From Vallitalea pronyensis (lineage in GTDB: Bacteria > Bacillota > Clostridia > Lachnospirales > Vallitaleaceae): a DNA stretch of 64,000 nucleotides. This document shows positions 45,898-55,543 of the stretch, in pieces. The notes beneath the pieces were generated by a model. It made no database searches and had not been told where the DNA came from. It saw only the letters and a program-made list of their open reading frames with translations. Position 1 is the first letter of the stretch, and each line of letters begins with the position of its first letter. A program made the position numbers and the translations under genes. Where the stretch lies: positions 205,001 through 269,000 of the forward strand of contig NZ_CP058649.1 in the NCBI RefSeq assembly GCF_018141445.1, written 5' to 3'.

Positions 45898-46584
45898 TTA
45901 TACGACCACTTCTGCTCGATGGCCAATCTCTATGGCATCATCTGTTACATAACAGTTATAACACAATATATGTATACCTGCATCTTTCGCCTGTTTTAGT
46001 GCGGCGCTGAACTTAGGGTCTGTTTTCACATTGGGCACGAATTTATTAATGCCAGCCATCTGTATGAGTAAAAACACATAGCCTTCATAGCCCTCTTTCA
46101 TGGCATCTATCAACTCTTTTACATGCTTTGTTCCCCTCTCTGTAGGCGCATCTGGGAACATGGCTAGACCTTCTTTTTCTAACGTAACGCCTTTTACTTC
46201 CACAAATCCTTTTCTGTTTTCTCCTTCAAAATACATATCAAATCGGGAATTTTTATATTTTTGTTCCCGTTTAACAACATGTAAATGCTGAAGTTCAGGT
46301 ATCTTATGGCTGATGATGGCCTCATAAACCACATCATTTGGCACCTGAGAATCAATGTTAATAAGCAGCTTATCTTTATAGGCACTAATAAGGGAATATT
46401 TCGTTTTCCGATTTGGGTTATTGCTTTTTTGAAGAAAAATTTTGGTACCTTTTATAAGAATTTCCTTACAACGTCCTGTGTTTTTTACATGTACCGTTTC
46501 AAGCTGCCCTTCTATAAGCACTTTAGCAATGAATCGATTAGGACGTTCTAAAAAAATACCTTCTACCATATCGTTATAAGTCAT
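45898..46584 (-). CDS. sfsA: DNA/RNA nuclease SfsA
   Basis: SfsA is a cytoplasmic nuclease with a PD-(D/E)xK-like fold, first found as a suppressor that activates maltose genes in E. coli. The protein has FIAKVLIEGQLETVHVKNTGRCKEIL at its OB-fold N-terminus, then SRFDMYFEG and GFVEVKGVTL (active-site Glu/Lys), TERGTKHVKEL and the C-terminal KFVPNVKTDPKFSAALKQA. Length is 228 residues from my start. I chose ATG at 46584 (MTYND), about 9 bases after GGAAGG, over the ATG six codons earlier. The SfsA class is near-universal in Clostridia. Neighbours are unrelated. Confidence 0.93.
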   Translation of the reverse strand: MTYNDMVEGIFLERPNRFIAKVLIEGQLETVHVKNTGRCKEILIKGTKIFLQKSNNPNRKTKYSLISAYKDKLLINIDSQVPNDVVYEAIISHKIPELQHLHVVKREQKYKNSRFDMYFEGENRKGFVEVKGVTLEKEGLAMFPDAPTERGTKHVKELIDAMKEGYEGYVFLLIQMAGINKFVPNVKTDPKFSAALKQAKDAGIHILCYNCYVTDDAIEIGHRAEVVV

Positions 46585-46811
46585 TTTGGTTTTCCTTCCC
46601 ATGCTTGCATGATTTTTAATTGATGAAAATAGGTTTTTAAACCCACACTAATTTTATATGTCTGTACTTGTTTTAAATTAAAATACAATAAAAACCTATT
46701 CAATCATAAACATGTCTTTCTCATTATGCATATTATAACATTAAAATAACATTGTAGCCCATGGAAAAACAAAGAAAACAAAAACAATGACTAAAAGAGA
46801 GGAATGTAACC

Positions 46812-47096
46812 ATGTTTAAACTTTGGGGAAAAGTATATAAAGAAAATCGTATGATAAAAGATACAGTCGTAAGGATGGATGAGCAAAACCTGTCTAGAGA
46901 TCTGTTAACCAATACCTGCATGGATAAGCTGTGTGATATTTTTGATATCCAACATCCCATGTGGTTAAAAGACAACGATAAAGAGTATCCTGTTTATGGA
47001 CGAACCACTTTTAAACAAGATCATTTTATTGAAGAAATTGATTTTGACCTTTTTGAAATTGAAATCATTGAAGATGAAGATTCAAAAAATGCATAG
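46812..47096 (+). CDS. Conserved-type small acidic protein of unknown function
   Basis: This 94-residue protein starts MFKLWGKVYKENRMIKDTVV and ends with an acidic stretch (EEIDFDLFEIEIIEDEDSKNA). A good ribosome binding site (GAGAGGAA) lies 6-7 bases before the ATG. I do not recognise a domain, though short clostridial proteins with the KLWGK...WLKDND layout exist. It has no signal peptide or membrane helix. It is alone on the plus strand between sfsA and a GH26 gene and is followed by a terminator. Confidence 0.7.
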   Translation: MFKLWGKVYKENRMIKDTVVRMDEQNLSRDLLTNTCMDKLCDIFDIQHPMWLKDNDKEYPVYGRTTFKQDHFIEEIDFDLFEIEIIEDEDSKNA

Positions 47097-47108
47097 AAAT
47101 GTGAAAAA

Positions 47109-47171
47109 GAGGCTGTCTTAATCCATTCAGTATGCTTATCCTAGCATATTCATCTTGGACTAGACAGCCTC
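47109..47171. terminator. Bidirectional terminator between the small protein and GH26 lipoprotein genes
   Basis: The arms GAGGCTGTCT (47109-47118) and AGACAGCCTC (47162-47171) pair perfectly, with a further TATGCT/TAGCATA stem inside. On the minus strand TTTTTC follows, which suits the GH26 gene ending at 47213. The plus-strand gene ends 13 bp before it. Confidence 0.7.
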
Positions 47172-47212
47172 ATTACATATAGTGTGCCTATGAAAAGCCA
47201 CAGCATTGCAGG

Positions 47213-48727
47213 TTATTCCAGTATAACTTCCTGATTATTGGGGTCAAATAACGTGACCTTAGCCAATGCCACATGATCACTTTTTGATGTGAGGGTTAAA
47301 GGCATTGTACCCGGTTGTATGCCATGAAAATAAATAGACGAAACTGTCCCCTCATTAAGCGCTGCCATACCACCATCACTGGTTCCTAATGTTCCAGAAA
47401 TGAGTTGGCTGACAACACCTGTATCACCTGTTACATCTAGACTATACATACCCGATGTGGTCAATGTCACATCTACAGATTTTGTTTCACCATTGGTGTA
47501 TGGACCTATAAGATTGCCGCTTGGCGTAGGCGATACAGTCCCATCATGCACATAGCGAGGGTTGTTAATCACGTTATCCATCCAATAGGCTTTTACATCT
47601 GGAAAAGCTTCTACTCTTGAATCCCCCCAGTGACTGGGCCAATGATGAGCAATCCAATCGGAGTTAATATAAGTTAAGGCTCTGATATCGTATTGCTCAA
47701 TCACCTCAAACAATCTATCCAAGTACTCTAAAAATGCATGGCTATGACTGGATCCTACTGCACTTGCCCACTCAGGTGGTGCTTTTTGATAGGCTGCTTC
47801 TGCTATGATAATGGGTTTCTTGGCTGAAGCCCAAGTTAAACTTTGCTCCAAATTGCTATCGAGCCTTGAACCATCATAACCGATTGTTCTAACAAATTCA
47901 TTGGGCTCATCTGTACCCACTGATAAATCATGATTAAAGGTAGAAAATCCAATATAATCCACGTAAGTATCGCCAGGGTATAAGGCTTTTACTTCCCCAA
48001 AACCTCTAACAGGATGGTAGACAAATTTCACATTGGATGCCCCTTGTTCATCTCTGACCATTCTAGCCATTTTATTATAGGCATCATGATAGGCTTTCAC
48101 ATCAATATCCGCTGGGTCAGCTAATGCTATATCATCAAATATGTTAATACCTAAAGCATTGTATTTATCCAGTACATCCGTGAATTTCTGTCCACTTGCA
48201 TTAGCCATCATTAATAGATTTACTTCATACCCAATCCTGACAAAAAAAGTAATATTGGGGTACTGTTTGAATTTATTGGCTAACTTGATGATGTTGTCAT
48301 CCCATTTTGTGGTATAAGCAATGTCTCTTGTGGCATGGTAGACGCAGCTTGGATTATCATCTGTTAAAGCCCCATAACCCCCTGACATGGGATTATCTTT
48401 AATACTGATGGCAATAAGGGCTGTTGCTTGAGGATAATGCTGGCTGACCCAATGCAAGTATGGGGCAGAATCATCAAAAAATTTGCCATCATCTCCTTGA
48501 TTAATGGTACCTGTATAGATTTCTGCATAGTGAGAGGAGCCAGCCGGTGCCGTACCGATACCATTGATATAATCCTCATATTCCTGTTGGAACGTCTGAC
48601 CGATGAGTAATAAGGTTTTTCCGCTTTCAACATGAGAAGCCGCCATAGCTGTCAAAGAAGTTGTGCACCCATTGATGATGATCATCATACTTAGAAACAA
48701 AGTCATCATGACGCGCATTTTTTTCAT
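47213..48727 (-). CDS. GH26-like lipoprotein
   Basis: This 504-residue protein has an N-terminal lipoprotein signal (IIINGC at Cys21) and a GH26-like barrel, with the acid/base Glu168 in RIGYEV and the likely nucleophile Glu310 in IIIAEAAYQ. A 110-residue beta-sandwich ends the protein. The GH26 family has beta-mannanases, beta-1,3-xylanases and lichenases; the sequence here does not settle which. The usual GH26 pattern after the acid/base (W) is not conserved, so specificity may be unusual. It lies at the end of the operon, 23 bp after the cytoplasmic GH26 gene, and would act at the cell surface on polysaccharide or oligomers that feed the ABC importer. Confidence 0.8.
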   Translation of the reverse strand: MKKMRVMMTLFLSMMIIINGCTTSLTAMAASHVESGKTLLLIGQTFQQEYEDYINGIGTAPAGSSHYAEIYTGTINQGDDGKFFDDSAPYLHWVSQHYPQATALIAISIKDNPMSGGYGALTDDNPSCVYHATRDIAYTTKWDDNIIKLANKFKQYPNITFFVRIGYEVNLLMMANASGQKFTDVLDKYNALGINIFDDIALADPADIDVKAYHDAYNKMARMVRDEQGASNVKFVYHPVRGFGEVKALYPGDTYVDYIGFSTFNHDLSVGTDEPNEFVRTIGYDGSRLDSNLEQSLTWASAKKPIIIAEAAYQKAPPEWASAVGSSHSHAFLEYLDRLFEVIEQYDIRALTYINSDWIAHHWPSHWGDSRVEAFPDVKAYWMDNVINNPRYVHDGTVSPTPSGNLIGPYTNGETKSVDVTLTTSGMYSLDVTGDTGVVSQLISGTLGTSDGGMAALNEGTVSSIYFHGIQPGTMPLTLTSKSDHVALAKVTLFDPNNQEVILE

Positions 48728-48749
48728 TTCTTATAACCTCCATAATTTT

Positions 48750-50300
48750 TTATAAGACAATTTTACTTAATAAGCCCTCTCCTTTTGTCCTGCTCACTGG
48801 TGAAACAGCTATCACAGACCCCTCTGGTATCTTCTCTAAATCATAATGCAATTCTTGTGTTATAGCCTGTAACCAATGATTAATGTATACATTGTAAGTA
48901 AAAGCATCCTTTACTTGTGTCCACTGTATCCTTGTTTTATCATCCTGTGTTATACCCTGTAAATGTCCTACTGCATGAAGCGCATAAGCAATTTCCATAA
49001 ACCCTACTTGATGCAGTTTCACCTGACTATTCATTGCCGTGATAGCCACTTCAATCGATGCCCATTTATCATCTGTATTACTCAGTGGAATCTTGATATA
49101 GCCATTGCCTTTATGGGATATGTTATAGGTTTCATCATTAACGGTTATGATCATCATCTGGTTAGGGGAATAATCCAGCACATCCAGTAGCAGATAACCC
49201 TCTGTTTTCTTTGGCAATGTGATGCATAGCGCCATATGATCTTCAAGACTTTGCCAATAAGGTTTCCATCCATCACCATATTGCAATGTACTTTCCGACA
49301 AATGATAGTTGTAACCCGATTCCATGGTATAATGGTCTTTGTCTTTACACCAGCTCATGCCTTTCTCATCCGATTCTTTTAAACCTCTAGCACAATGGAC
49401 AAATAACTTAACAGGTTGGGCATAAGCCTGTCCTCGATAGACAAAGTAATCGTCCAGATAAGCATTGTATTGGGCTACTTTTTGTTTATCTAACGTGTAG
49501 CGCCCACAAGCCCAATCTAACCAATTGGTTGCTTCCGGATAGACATGCCAATCCCAGTTAATGTATTGATACCCTTGCACGTGATGTTGTTTTATTTTTG
49601 TAAAGAAACAATCTACCCAAGTTTCAAAAGTCATGTCTTCTTCTACAATGGCGTAAGAAGCTTCTCCTATCATCACAGGCTTATCATATGCTCTGGCTTG
49701 CTCCATGAACCAATCTGCTTCAAACTTAGCCGTAACAGTGTTATAAGCAAACCAGTCTATATAGTTCCCACCATCTTGTTGCTGGCTATCTGGATCATGA
49801 GGAAACCAGTGGAATATATCTTGGTTATCACAGATATACGTATTCCATACAAAAGCGATATTGTCTGCTTGTTCCTTTCTAAAAACATCCACAATATGCC
49901 TGTAAGCCTTGATAAAAAGCCTAGGAGCATAACCATTCCACGGTCCGTCAAATTCATAGCCTATCCTTAAAAAAATCGGTAAACCTATACTTTTATAGGT
50001 TCTAACAAGTGTCGTAAGTGCTTCATCATATTGGCCCTTACCTAAGGCTTCAAGTCCTTGGTCATCATGAAGGGGTAGTGCTAATCCAATCTGAAGATAG
50101 CCCCCTGGAAATACATTGTGGGCTTCCAGAATATCGGCATTTACCTCATAATTAGCTGAAAAAATAGCATCATAAAGTGCAAAGATAACAGGCTTACGTC
50201 CATGATCGATGTGATGCAGCATCTCAACCATGGCTACCATACTCTGACCTGCTCCTGTATAACATTTTCCGTTAATGGGTTGGAACTTACCTGATTTCAT
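48750..50300 (-). CDS. Cytoplasmic GH26-like hydrolase
   Basis: This 516-residue protein has no signal peptide. Its barrel has acid/base Glu116 in RIGYEFDGPWNGY and nucleophile Glu213 in VMIGEASYA, spaced as in the other two GH26-like proteins here. A putative carbohydrate-binding beta-sandwich (about 295-430) and a fibronectin type III-like C-terminal part (about 440-516) follow. The ATG overlaps the stop of the response-regulator gene by 4 bp (ATGA), showing strong coupling. It likely degrades imported oligosaccharides, but exo-acting specificity is unproven. A GH26 enzyme in the cytoplasm is less common than a secreted one. Confidence 0.8.
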   Translation of the reverse strand: MKSGKFQPINGKCYTGAGQSMVAMVEMLHHIDHGRKPVIFALYDAIFSANYEVNADILEAHNVFPGGYLQIGLALPLHDDQGLEALGKGQYDEALTTLVRTYKSIGLPIFLRIGYEFDGPWNGYAPRLFIKAYRHIVDVFRKEQADNIAFVWNTYICDNQDIFHWFPHDPDSQQQDGGNYIDWFAYNTVTAKFEADWFMEQARAYDKPVMIGEASYAIVEEDMTFETWVDCFFTKIKQHHVQGYQYINWDWHVYPEATNWLDWACGRYTLDKQKVAQYNAYLDDYFVYRGQAYAQPVKLFVHCARGLKESDEKGMSWCKDKDHYTMESGYNYHLSESTLQYGDGWKPYWQSLEDHMALCITLPKKTEGYLLLDVLDYSPNQMMIITVNDETYNISHKGNGYIKIPLSNTDDKWASIEVAITAMNSQVKLHQVGFMEIAYALHAVGHLQGITQDDKTRIQWTQVKDAFTYNVYINHWLQAITQELHYDLEKIPEGSVIAVSPVSRTKGEGLLSKIVL

Positions 50301-51856
50301 TGTATTACCCTTTCTATGGAGTCTATCTGGTTGACCCGTTTTGTCATCAGCAGTTTCTGGCGATATTGAACCGGTGATATGCCCATCACTGCTTTAAAAC
50401 TTCTCGTATAATTTTTAGGTGTTGTAAAGCCTACCTTCACGGCAATCTCGCCTATTTTTAAAGCTGTATCCCCCAAATAATCAACAGATCGATTCACTCT
50501 TACTTCCCGTAAATATTCCGAAAAGCTAATACCTGTCATGTCTTTAAAAGCATGGGAAAAATAGGAGTAACTTAAGGATACATAATTGGATACCACTGCA
50601 AGGGTAATATCCTTATGGTAATTTTCTTGTATAAAATGAATGGCTGCATCTATTTCTTTATCTTTATAAAGCTGTTTCAGCATAATAAGGGATTGGTTCA
50701 CCCGGCTTATGTATGCTCTCAAACACTTGATATAATGCTTCACATCCTTGAAGTTGTATAAGGATTCAAGCTTTTCTAGCTGACGTGTATCTTGATCCGA
50801 TGATTGAGGCAGCTGTATGGCCACTTTTTGTAACACAGCATATACGGCTTGAATGACTGCCTCTAAGTATTCTATTCGATGCTGAATGATGGTTTCTCGT
50901 AATAAAATATCCCCGATAATCTCATCTATTTCATGTATGTTTGGGGTACCGATTAATTGTTCTAATTGCCCTATACGTTTCAAAGGAACACGACCATCAC
51001 TCTTTAAATGGCGAATGTCATGGCTGTCCACATACCCTTCTGTTCCAAAAAGATACCGATATTTTAAACCCTCTCTCGCCTGGCAGTAATAGGTGTACAT
51101 CTCTATGGATTTTGAACACATCTGACTAATGGACATAAAATAGTCCGGTGATGTAGACAGACGATGACAGATATGCAATAAACCTTCATGGGTACTGGAA
51201 AACAAGACAACCTCATGGTTCAGTATGAAATAAAACACATCCACCTCTTTGCTTTCACATAAGTCATGGATACAGCATTCTACTTCTGCATAATCTTTCT
51301 CATGGGTATAATCCTTCCTATCCATACCAACCTCTATTAATACACCAATATAAAATGTTTTACGGTAGAACTTGAAATCCATGGCTTTCAACTTTTTTTG
51401 CATGACTTTTTTATTGTGTTGATGGGATAAGAAGAGAAGCTTTAAGGCATCTTCTTTATGTTGCTTCTGGATGGCCTTTTCTTGTTTGATTGCTGATAGC
51501 ACGCCATGTATGGTGTCGTAAAACACAGGCCCTCCAATAGGCTTAACCAGATAGGCAATGGCACCGTAATTCATGCTATCCTTTGCATAATTAAAATCTT
51601 CATACATGGTTAAGACAATGAACTTGGCTTGAGGGTGCTTTTTATGGGCTTCTTGAATTAAATCAATACCATCCATAACCGGCATCTGTATATCCGTAAT
51701 GACCAAATCAATGGCATGTTGATCCAATAAGGCCAAGGCTTCTTTCCCATTGGCACATTCATAGATGGCATCAAAGACCATGTCATATTGGTTTAATAGA
51801 TTAATAATACCTTTCCTTATGACGCTATTATCATCAGCAATCAGCAGCTGTAACAT
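50297..51856 (-). CDS. YesN-type response regulator with AraC output domain
   Basis: This 519-residue regulator has a receiver domain (LLIADDNSVIRKG with phospho-acceptor Asp in DLVITDIQMPVMDG and the KPIGG lysine) and a long linker. The C-terminal AraC domain ends with IGEIAVKVGFTTPKNYTRSFKAVMGISPVQYR. It should act with the upstream YesM-type kinase to activate the GH26/ABC genes. I chose ATG at 51856 (TAA of the kinase gene lies at 51858-51860, and GGGAGG is 7-8 bases upstream). The spacing indicates co-transcription. It overlaps the GH26 gene start by 4 bp. Confidence 0.93.
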   Translation of the reverse strand: MLQLLIADDNSVIRKGIINLLNQYDMVFDAIYECANGKEALALLDQHAIDLVITDIQMPVMDGIDLIQEAHKKHPQAKFIVLTMYEDFNYAKDSMNYGAIAYLVKPIGGPVFYDTIHGVLSAIKQEKAIQKQHKEDALKLLFLSHQHNKKVMQKKLKAMDFKFYRKTFYIGVLIEVGMDRKDYTHEKDYAEVECCIHDLCESKEVDVFYFILNHEVVLFSSTHEGLLHICHRLSTSPDYFMSISQMCSKSIEMYTYYCQAREGLKYRYLFGTEGYVDSHDIRHLKSDGRVPLKRIGQLEQLIGTPNIHEIDEIIGDILLRETIIQHRIEYLEAVIQAVYAVLQKVAIQLPQSSDQDTRQLEKLESLYNFKDVKHYIKCLRAYISRVNQSLIMLKQLYKDKEIDAAIHFIQENYHKDITLAVVSNYVSLSYSYFSHAFKDMTGISFSEYLREVRVNRSVDYLGDTALKIGEIAVKVGFTTPKNYTRSFKAVMGISPVQYRQKLLMTKRVNQIDSIERVIQ

Positions 51857-51857
51857 G

Positions 51858-53672
51858 TTACCATCCTCCCACACTGTCTTTATAGGGTAGACTTAACGTG
51901 ACTTTCGTCCCTTTACTTTTTTCGCTTTCAATTGCTATACCATAGGCTTCACCATAAACGTATTTGATTCTTTCATCCACATTTCTTAACCCAATGGCAT
52001 GTTGCTCCTCTGTAGGCTTATCCCCTTTCACATCCACTATATATTGGCGAATGTTCTGTAATTCTTCTTGGTCCATCCCTTTCCCATTATCCATGATAAT
52101 AATCTGTAAACAGCTTTTTTGAGGATTTGTTATCACATGTAATGCCACTTCACCATTTTTCTTGATGGATTGAATGCCGTGTTTTATGGCATTTTCAACA
52201 ATGGGCTGAATGAGCATCTTGGATAGTTTAACGTCCAACAACTTGTTTTCTACCTGATACTTGAAGACGATTGTTCCATCTGAAATGAGATTAATCAAGT
52301 GAATATAGCTTTCTACCAATGTGATTTCTTCTTTTATTGTAGCCAGCTGTTTTTCCCAATTCATGGAGTAGCGCATGAGCTTCCCCAGTGATCCGGTTGC
52401 TGCAGCGATTTCTTGATTATTTTCTAAGACTGCTAAGATGCGAATGGACTCTAAAACATTATGTAGAAAATGTGAATTAATCTGTGATTGCAACGCTTTG
52501 ATTTCAATGTCTTTGACGGCGACTTCTTTGGCTATTAGTTTATCAATTAAATCCCGTATTTTAACAACCATATGATTGAAGTGTTTGGCGACTTCGTCCA
52601 CTTCATCACTACCCGTTACGGGAATGATCACATTCAAATCCCCTGACTCTACCCGACGAATAGAGGCCCTTAATAGTCTTATTTTATTGGTCAGAAGCAG
52701 CGTCACAATACTGGTAATGACAATTAACACACCAATAGCAATGATAACTGCCACGGTAATGCTATAACCTGTTTTATCCAATATCGTCATCATGGAGTCA
52801 ATGGAGGATATTTGATAAATATAAGCATCAAGAGGTTCCATGTAGCGATAAAGCAAATAAAACGCCTCTTGATTAACCCGCAATTCAATCTTGCCATGGT
52901 CGCCTTTTGACTGAGCTGTGGATGCTTTACTAATAATGGGCATAAGGGATAGTCGCTTTTTAAAAAAGGCGTTGTTCTCATCCACAATAATGGGTTGACC
53001 ATCTTTAATAAGATAATAAGATGTGGTATCACTTTGATGCCATAAGGTGCTTTCAAAAAAATCCACCAGCAGCATACTAACCTCTATAAAGCCATCAACA
53101 AGGTGGATTTTTCTATAGAGATTAATACGCCTTGTATCCTCTTTCATGAGCATGGCTGGACGCTTTTCACTGTTATCATAAGCATATGTTCGCATACCAT
53201 CCAATTTGTATATTTTCTCTATGTCATGGGGATAAGGAAATTTATCCCTGTGCAGTAATAGGGGCCACATCTCATAGATATCAGGATTATTGATAAAAAA
53301 AGTAATGTTGTATATACTGGGATTGATATTAATGATATTCTGCATTTCTTGATACTCACCATATTTGAAATTCACCAATTGATGGGCATCTTCTGTCATA
53401 TTGGAGGAAACAAACGTGATAAACCCATTGTTACTAAGAGCTAATTGGGCTGTTCGATCACATACCGCTACTTTTTGCAACAGTTGACCATGTATTTCTG
53501 CCATCTTTTCTGTATTGTCTTTATAGAAAGCATCCATTTGATCCTTTTCTGCTATCATGAACGTCATACGTGCATAGACAATAATCGGTATAGCAAATAG
53601 ACTGATATAAATGATCATATATTTTTGGGATATACTTAATCGCTGAAAGACTCTCTTTAATCTCATGGTCAT
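51858..53672 (-). CDS. YesM-type sensor histidine kinase
   Basis: This 604-residue kinase has two transmembrane helices (about 21-38 and 295-320) flanking an extracellular sensor, likely of the Cache type, then a HAMP domain. A His_kinase segment follows with phosphorylated His in LQSQINSHFLHNVLESI, and an ATPase domain with VENAIKHGI (N box), MDNGKGMDQEEL (G1) and GIGLRNVDERI (G2). It is of the LytS/YesM class that senses sugars or oligosaccharides. Start chosen at ATG 53672 (AGAGGG upstream); the ORF could extend 25 codons further. It lies between the ABC binding protein and the response regulator. Confidence 0.92.
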   Translation of the reverse strand: MTMRLKRVFQRLSISQKYMIIYISLFAIPIIVYARMTFMIAEKDQMDAFYKDNTEKMAEIHGQLLQKVAVCDRTAQLALSNNGFITFVSSNMTEDAHQLVNFKYGEYQEMQNIININPSIYNITFFINNPDIYEMWPLLLHRDKFPYPHDIEKIYKLDGMRTYAYDNSEKRPAMLMKEDTRRINLYRKIHLVDGFIEVSMLLVDFFESTLWHQSDTTSYYLIKDGQPIIVDENNAFFKKRLSLMPIISKASTAQSKGDHGKIELRVNQEAFYLLYRYMEPLDAYIYQISSIDSMMTILDKTGYSITVAVIIAIGVLIVITSIVTLLLTNKIRLLRASIRRVESGDLNVIIPVTGSDEVDEVAKHFNHMVVKIRDLIDKLIAKEVAVKDIEIKALQSQINSHFLHNVLESIRILAVLENNQEIAAATGSLGKLMRYSMNWEKQLATIKEEITLVESYIHLINLISDGTIVFKYQVENKLLDVKLSKMLIQPIVENAIKHGIQSIKKNGEVALHVITNPQKSCLQIIIMDNGKGMDQEELQNIRQYIVDVKGDKPTEEQHAIGLRNVDERIKYVYGEAYGIAIESEKSKGTKVTLSLPYKDSVGGW

Positions 53673-53851
53673 CCTACCCTCTTTACCCGAATGTCTCCGT
53701 CTATAATAAGTCGCTTTTATTTCATTATAAGCTATCTTGTTTAACAATTATGTCGATTTTTGACAGATAGACGGAGAAAATCAGGTTCCAATACCAAGTA
53801 CATGTTGTCATCTACTTAGTCATCCCATAGGAATATAACCCCTTAATGGCT

Positions 53852-55516
53852 TTACTGGTTGAGCTTGGCTTTATTGTCATTTAACTGCATTTGTCGATAA
53901 GCCTGCACCGTTTCAAATCCTAGAGCATCTCTTTCAGCTATAAATTCTGCCCAAATGGTATCAAATTCTTCATCAGATTCTGCCATGATGAGCTCAGGTA
54001 ATACCCTGCCCCATAAACGTTTGATTTTTTGAAGCATAATACCTTCATCAATATCAGCTGGTGGATCAATGGAGTCATATAAACCTTGTGTTGTATCCAC
54101 TTTGTCTCTGGTCCATTCAATCATTTGTTTGATGTAATCGGGATACTCAGGACGCCATTTATTAACAATGACCGGATTTCGCATTAACCAATAGGTATCC
54201 ACTGCACCAATGTCATTGGTAAATTTCGTATAGTCCTTCTGTAGTAAATCAATCATGTCAGGAAGCAGTTGGTCTCTACCATCAATGGTATCCCATGTTT
54301 CACCTTTTTTGCCTAAGAAGAAATCTTGCTGTCCCTCTTCGCTAATCAAGTACGTTAAGAAACGAATAGCTCGATCAGGGTTTTCACAATTTTTACTGAT
54401 CATGGTTAACATCCATCCTGCCACACCTCCTGGGTAGAGTAGCGGTTTATCCAGATTGGCATTGGATGGTCCATCAATGGCAATATAGATACGATTAGGA
54501 TCTTGGTCGTGGATAAGACCATTGGCAACTTCCAGCGATGTCCATTCACGCAGCATGGCAAAATAACCTGCATTGTTAATGGTTTCCTCAACCTGTGCAG
54601 CAGTATCAATAAACGGCTCAAGGGTAATCAGTTCTTTTTCAAAGGCCTGCCTAAAGGTTTTCATCCACCTAATGTACTCTGGATGGGTGAAGCGATCCAC
54701 CAATTGACCATCTTCTTCAAAGGGTATGGCTAGGAAGTTCTGAATATAGGATTCAAAAGCATAACTTCCCATATCACCAATACCTTGAAAACAGAAAGGC
54801 AGTATGGTCAGTCCTTGATCTGCTGCATAATCTTTTGCCAGCTGCAAACCGTTCAAGAAGCCTTCTGGTGTACGCATATCTGGCTCACCGATAGCTTCGT
54901 AGATGTCTTTTCTTACAACAAATGTTTGATTGGCTTTTAGGAGAACATCATCGGTCATTTGATCTGGAGAATAAGATTCATTAGGATAACAATACAAGTT
55001 GCCATCTGGGTACGTATACCATGCTGAGCTGCCATCTGCTGTTACTTTGAAAAAGTAGGGGTCATAGGTATCGGCTAAATCATTGAGAGCATGGACCATA
55101 TCACTTTCCATTAACACTTTGGCATTTTGCTCCCAGAACCCAATAGATATAATGTCCGGTAAGTTGTTGGAAGCAATGAGTGTATTCAGCATCTCATTTT
55201 CATTCCCTGATGGAATAACCAGATTAACATCCACCCCTGTTTTCTCTGTAATGTACTTGGATACAAGACTTTTCCCCCATTCACCTGTATACCAAGACGC
55301 ATGCACATACCAATCAAGCGCCACAGGTGACGTATCCTGTTTCCAGCCCGGTTCATCTGGATTCACTGAATCATTCTCATCGTTGTTCTCTGAGCCATTA
55401 GACGAACCCTTATCAGCATGCTCCGACCCTGTCTCCATGTCTTTCTTTCCAGAATCCCTGGTACATGCTGATAATAAACATACCAGTACCAATAACAACA
55501 TCACGATTCGTTTCAT
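53852..55516 (-). CDS. Lpl-type ABC substrate-binding lipoprotein
   Basis: This 554-residue solute-binding protein has a lipoprotein signal (LLSAC at residue 17) and an acidic, low-complexity linker, then the fold typical of LplA/YtcQ proteins, which are about 500-560 residues long. Landmarks are VALDWYVHASWYTGEWGKSLVSKYI, NLPDIISIG and LPFCFQGIGDMGSYAFESYIQNFLA. It delivers an oligosaccharide to the LplB/LplC-type permeases encoded just upstream. I chose the ATG at 55516, with GGAGG 8 bases upstream; the ORF begins five codons earlier. The ligand should be the product of the GH26 enzymes. No ATPase gene is adjacent. Confidence 0.92.
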   Translation of the reverse strand: MKRIVMLLLVLVCLLSACTRDSGKKDMETGSEHADKGSSNGSENNDENDSVNPDEPGWKQDTSPVALDWYVHASWYTGEWGKSLVSKYITEKTGVDVNLVIPSGNENEMLNTLIASNNLPDIISIGFWEQNAKVLMESDMVHALNDLADTYDPYFFKVTADGSSAWYTYPDGNLYCYPNESYSPDQMTDDVLLKANQTFVVRKDIYEAIGEPDMRTPEGFLNGLQLAKDYAADQGLTILPFCFQGIGDMGSYAFESYIQNFLAIPFEEDGQLVDRFTHPEYIRWMKTFRQAFEKELITLEPFIDTAAQVEETINNAGYFAMLREWTSLEVANGLIHDQDPNRIYIAIDGPSNANLDKPLLYPGGVAGWMLTMISKNCENPDRAIRFLTYLISEEGQQDFFLGKKGETWDTIDGRDQLLPDMIDLLQKDYTKFTNDIGAVDTYWLMRNPVIVNKWRPEYPDYIKQMIEWTRDKVDTTQGLYDSIDPPADIDEGIMLQKIKRLWGRVLPELIMAESDEEFDTIWAEFIAERDALGFETVQAYRQMQLNDNKAKLNQ

Positions 55517-55543
55517 TTTAAATACCTCCATTTTTATGTTTGA

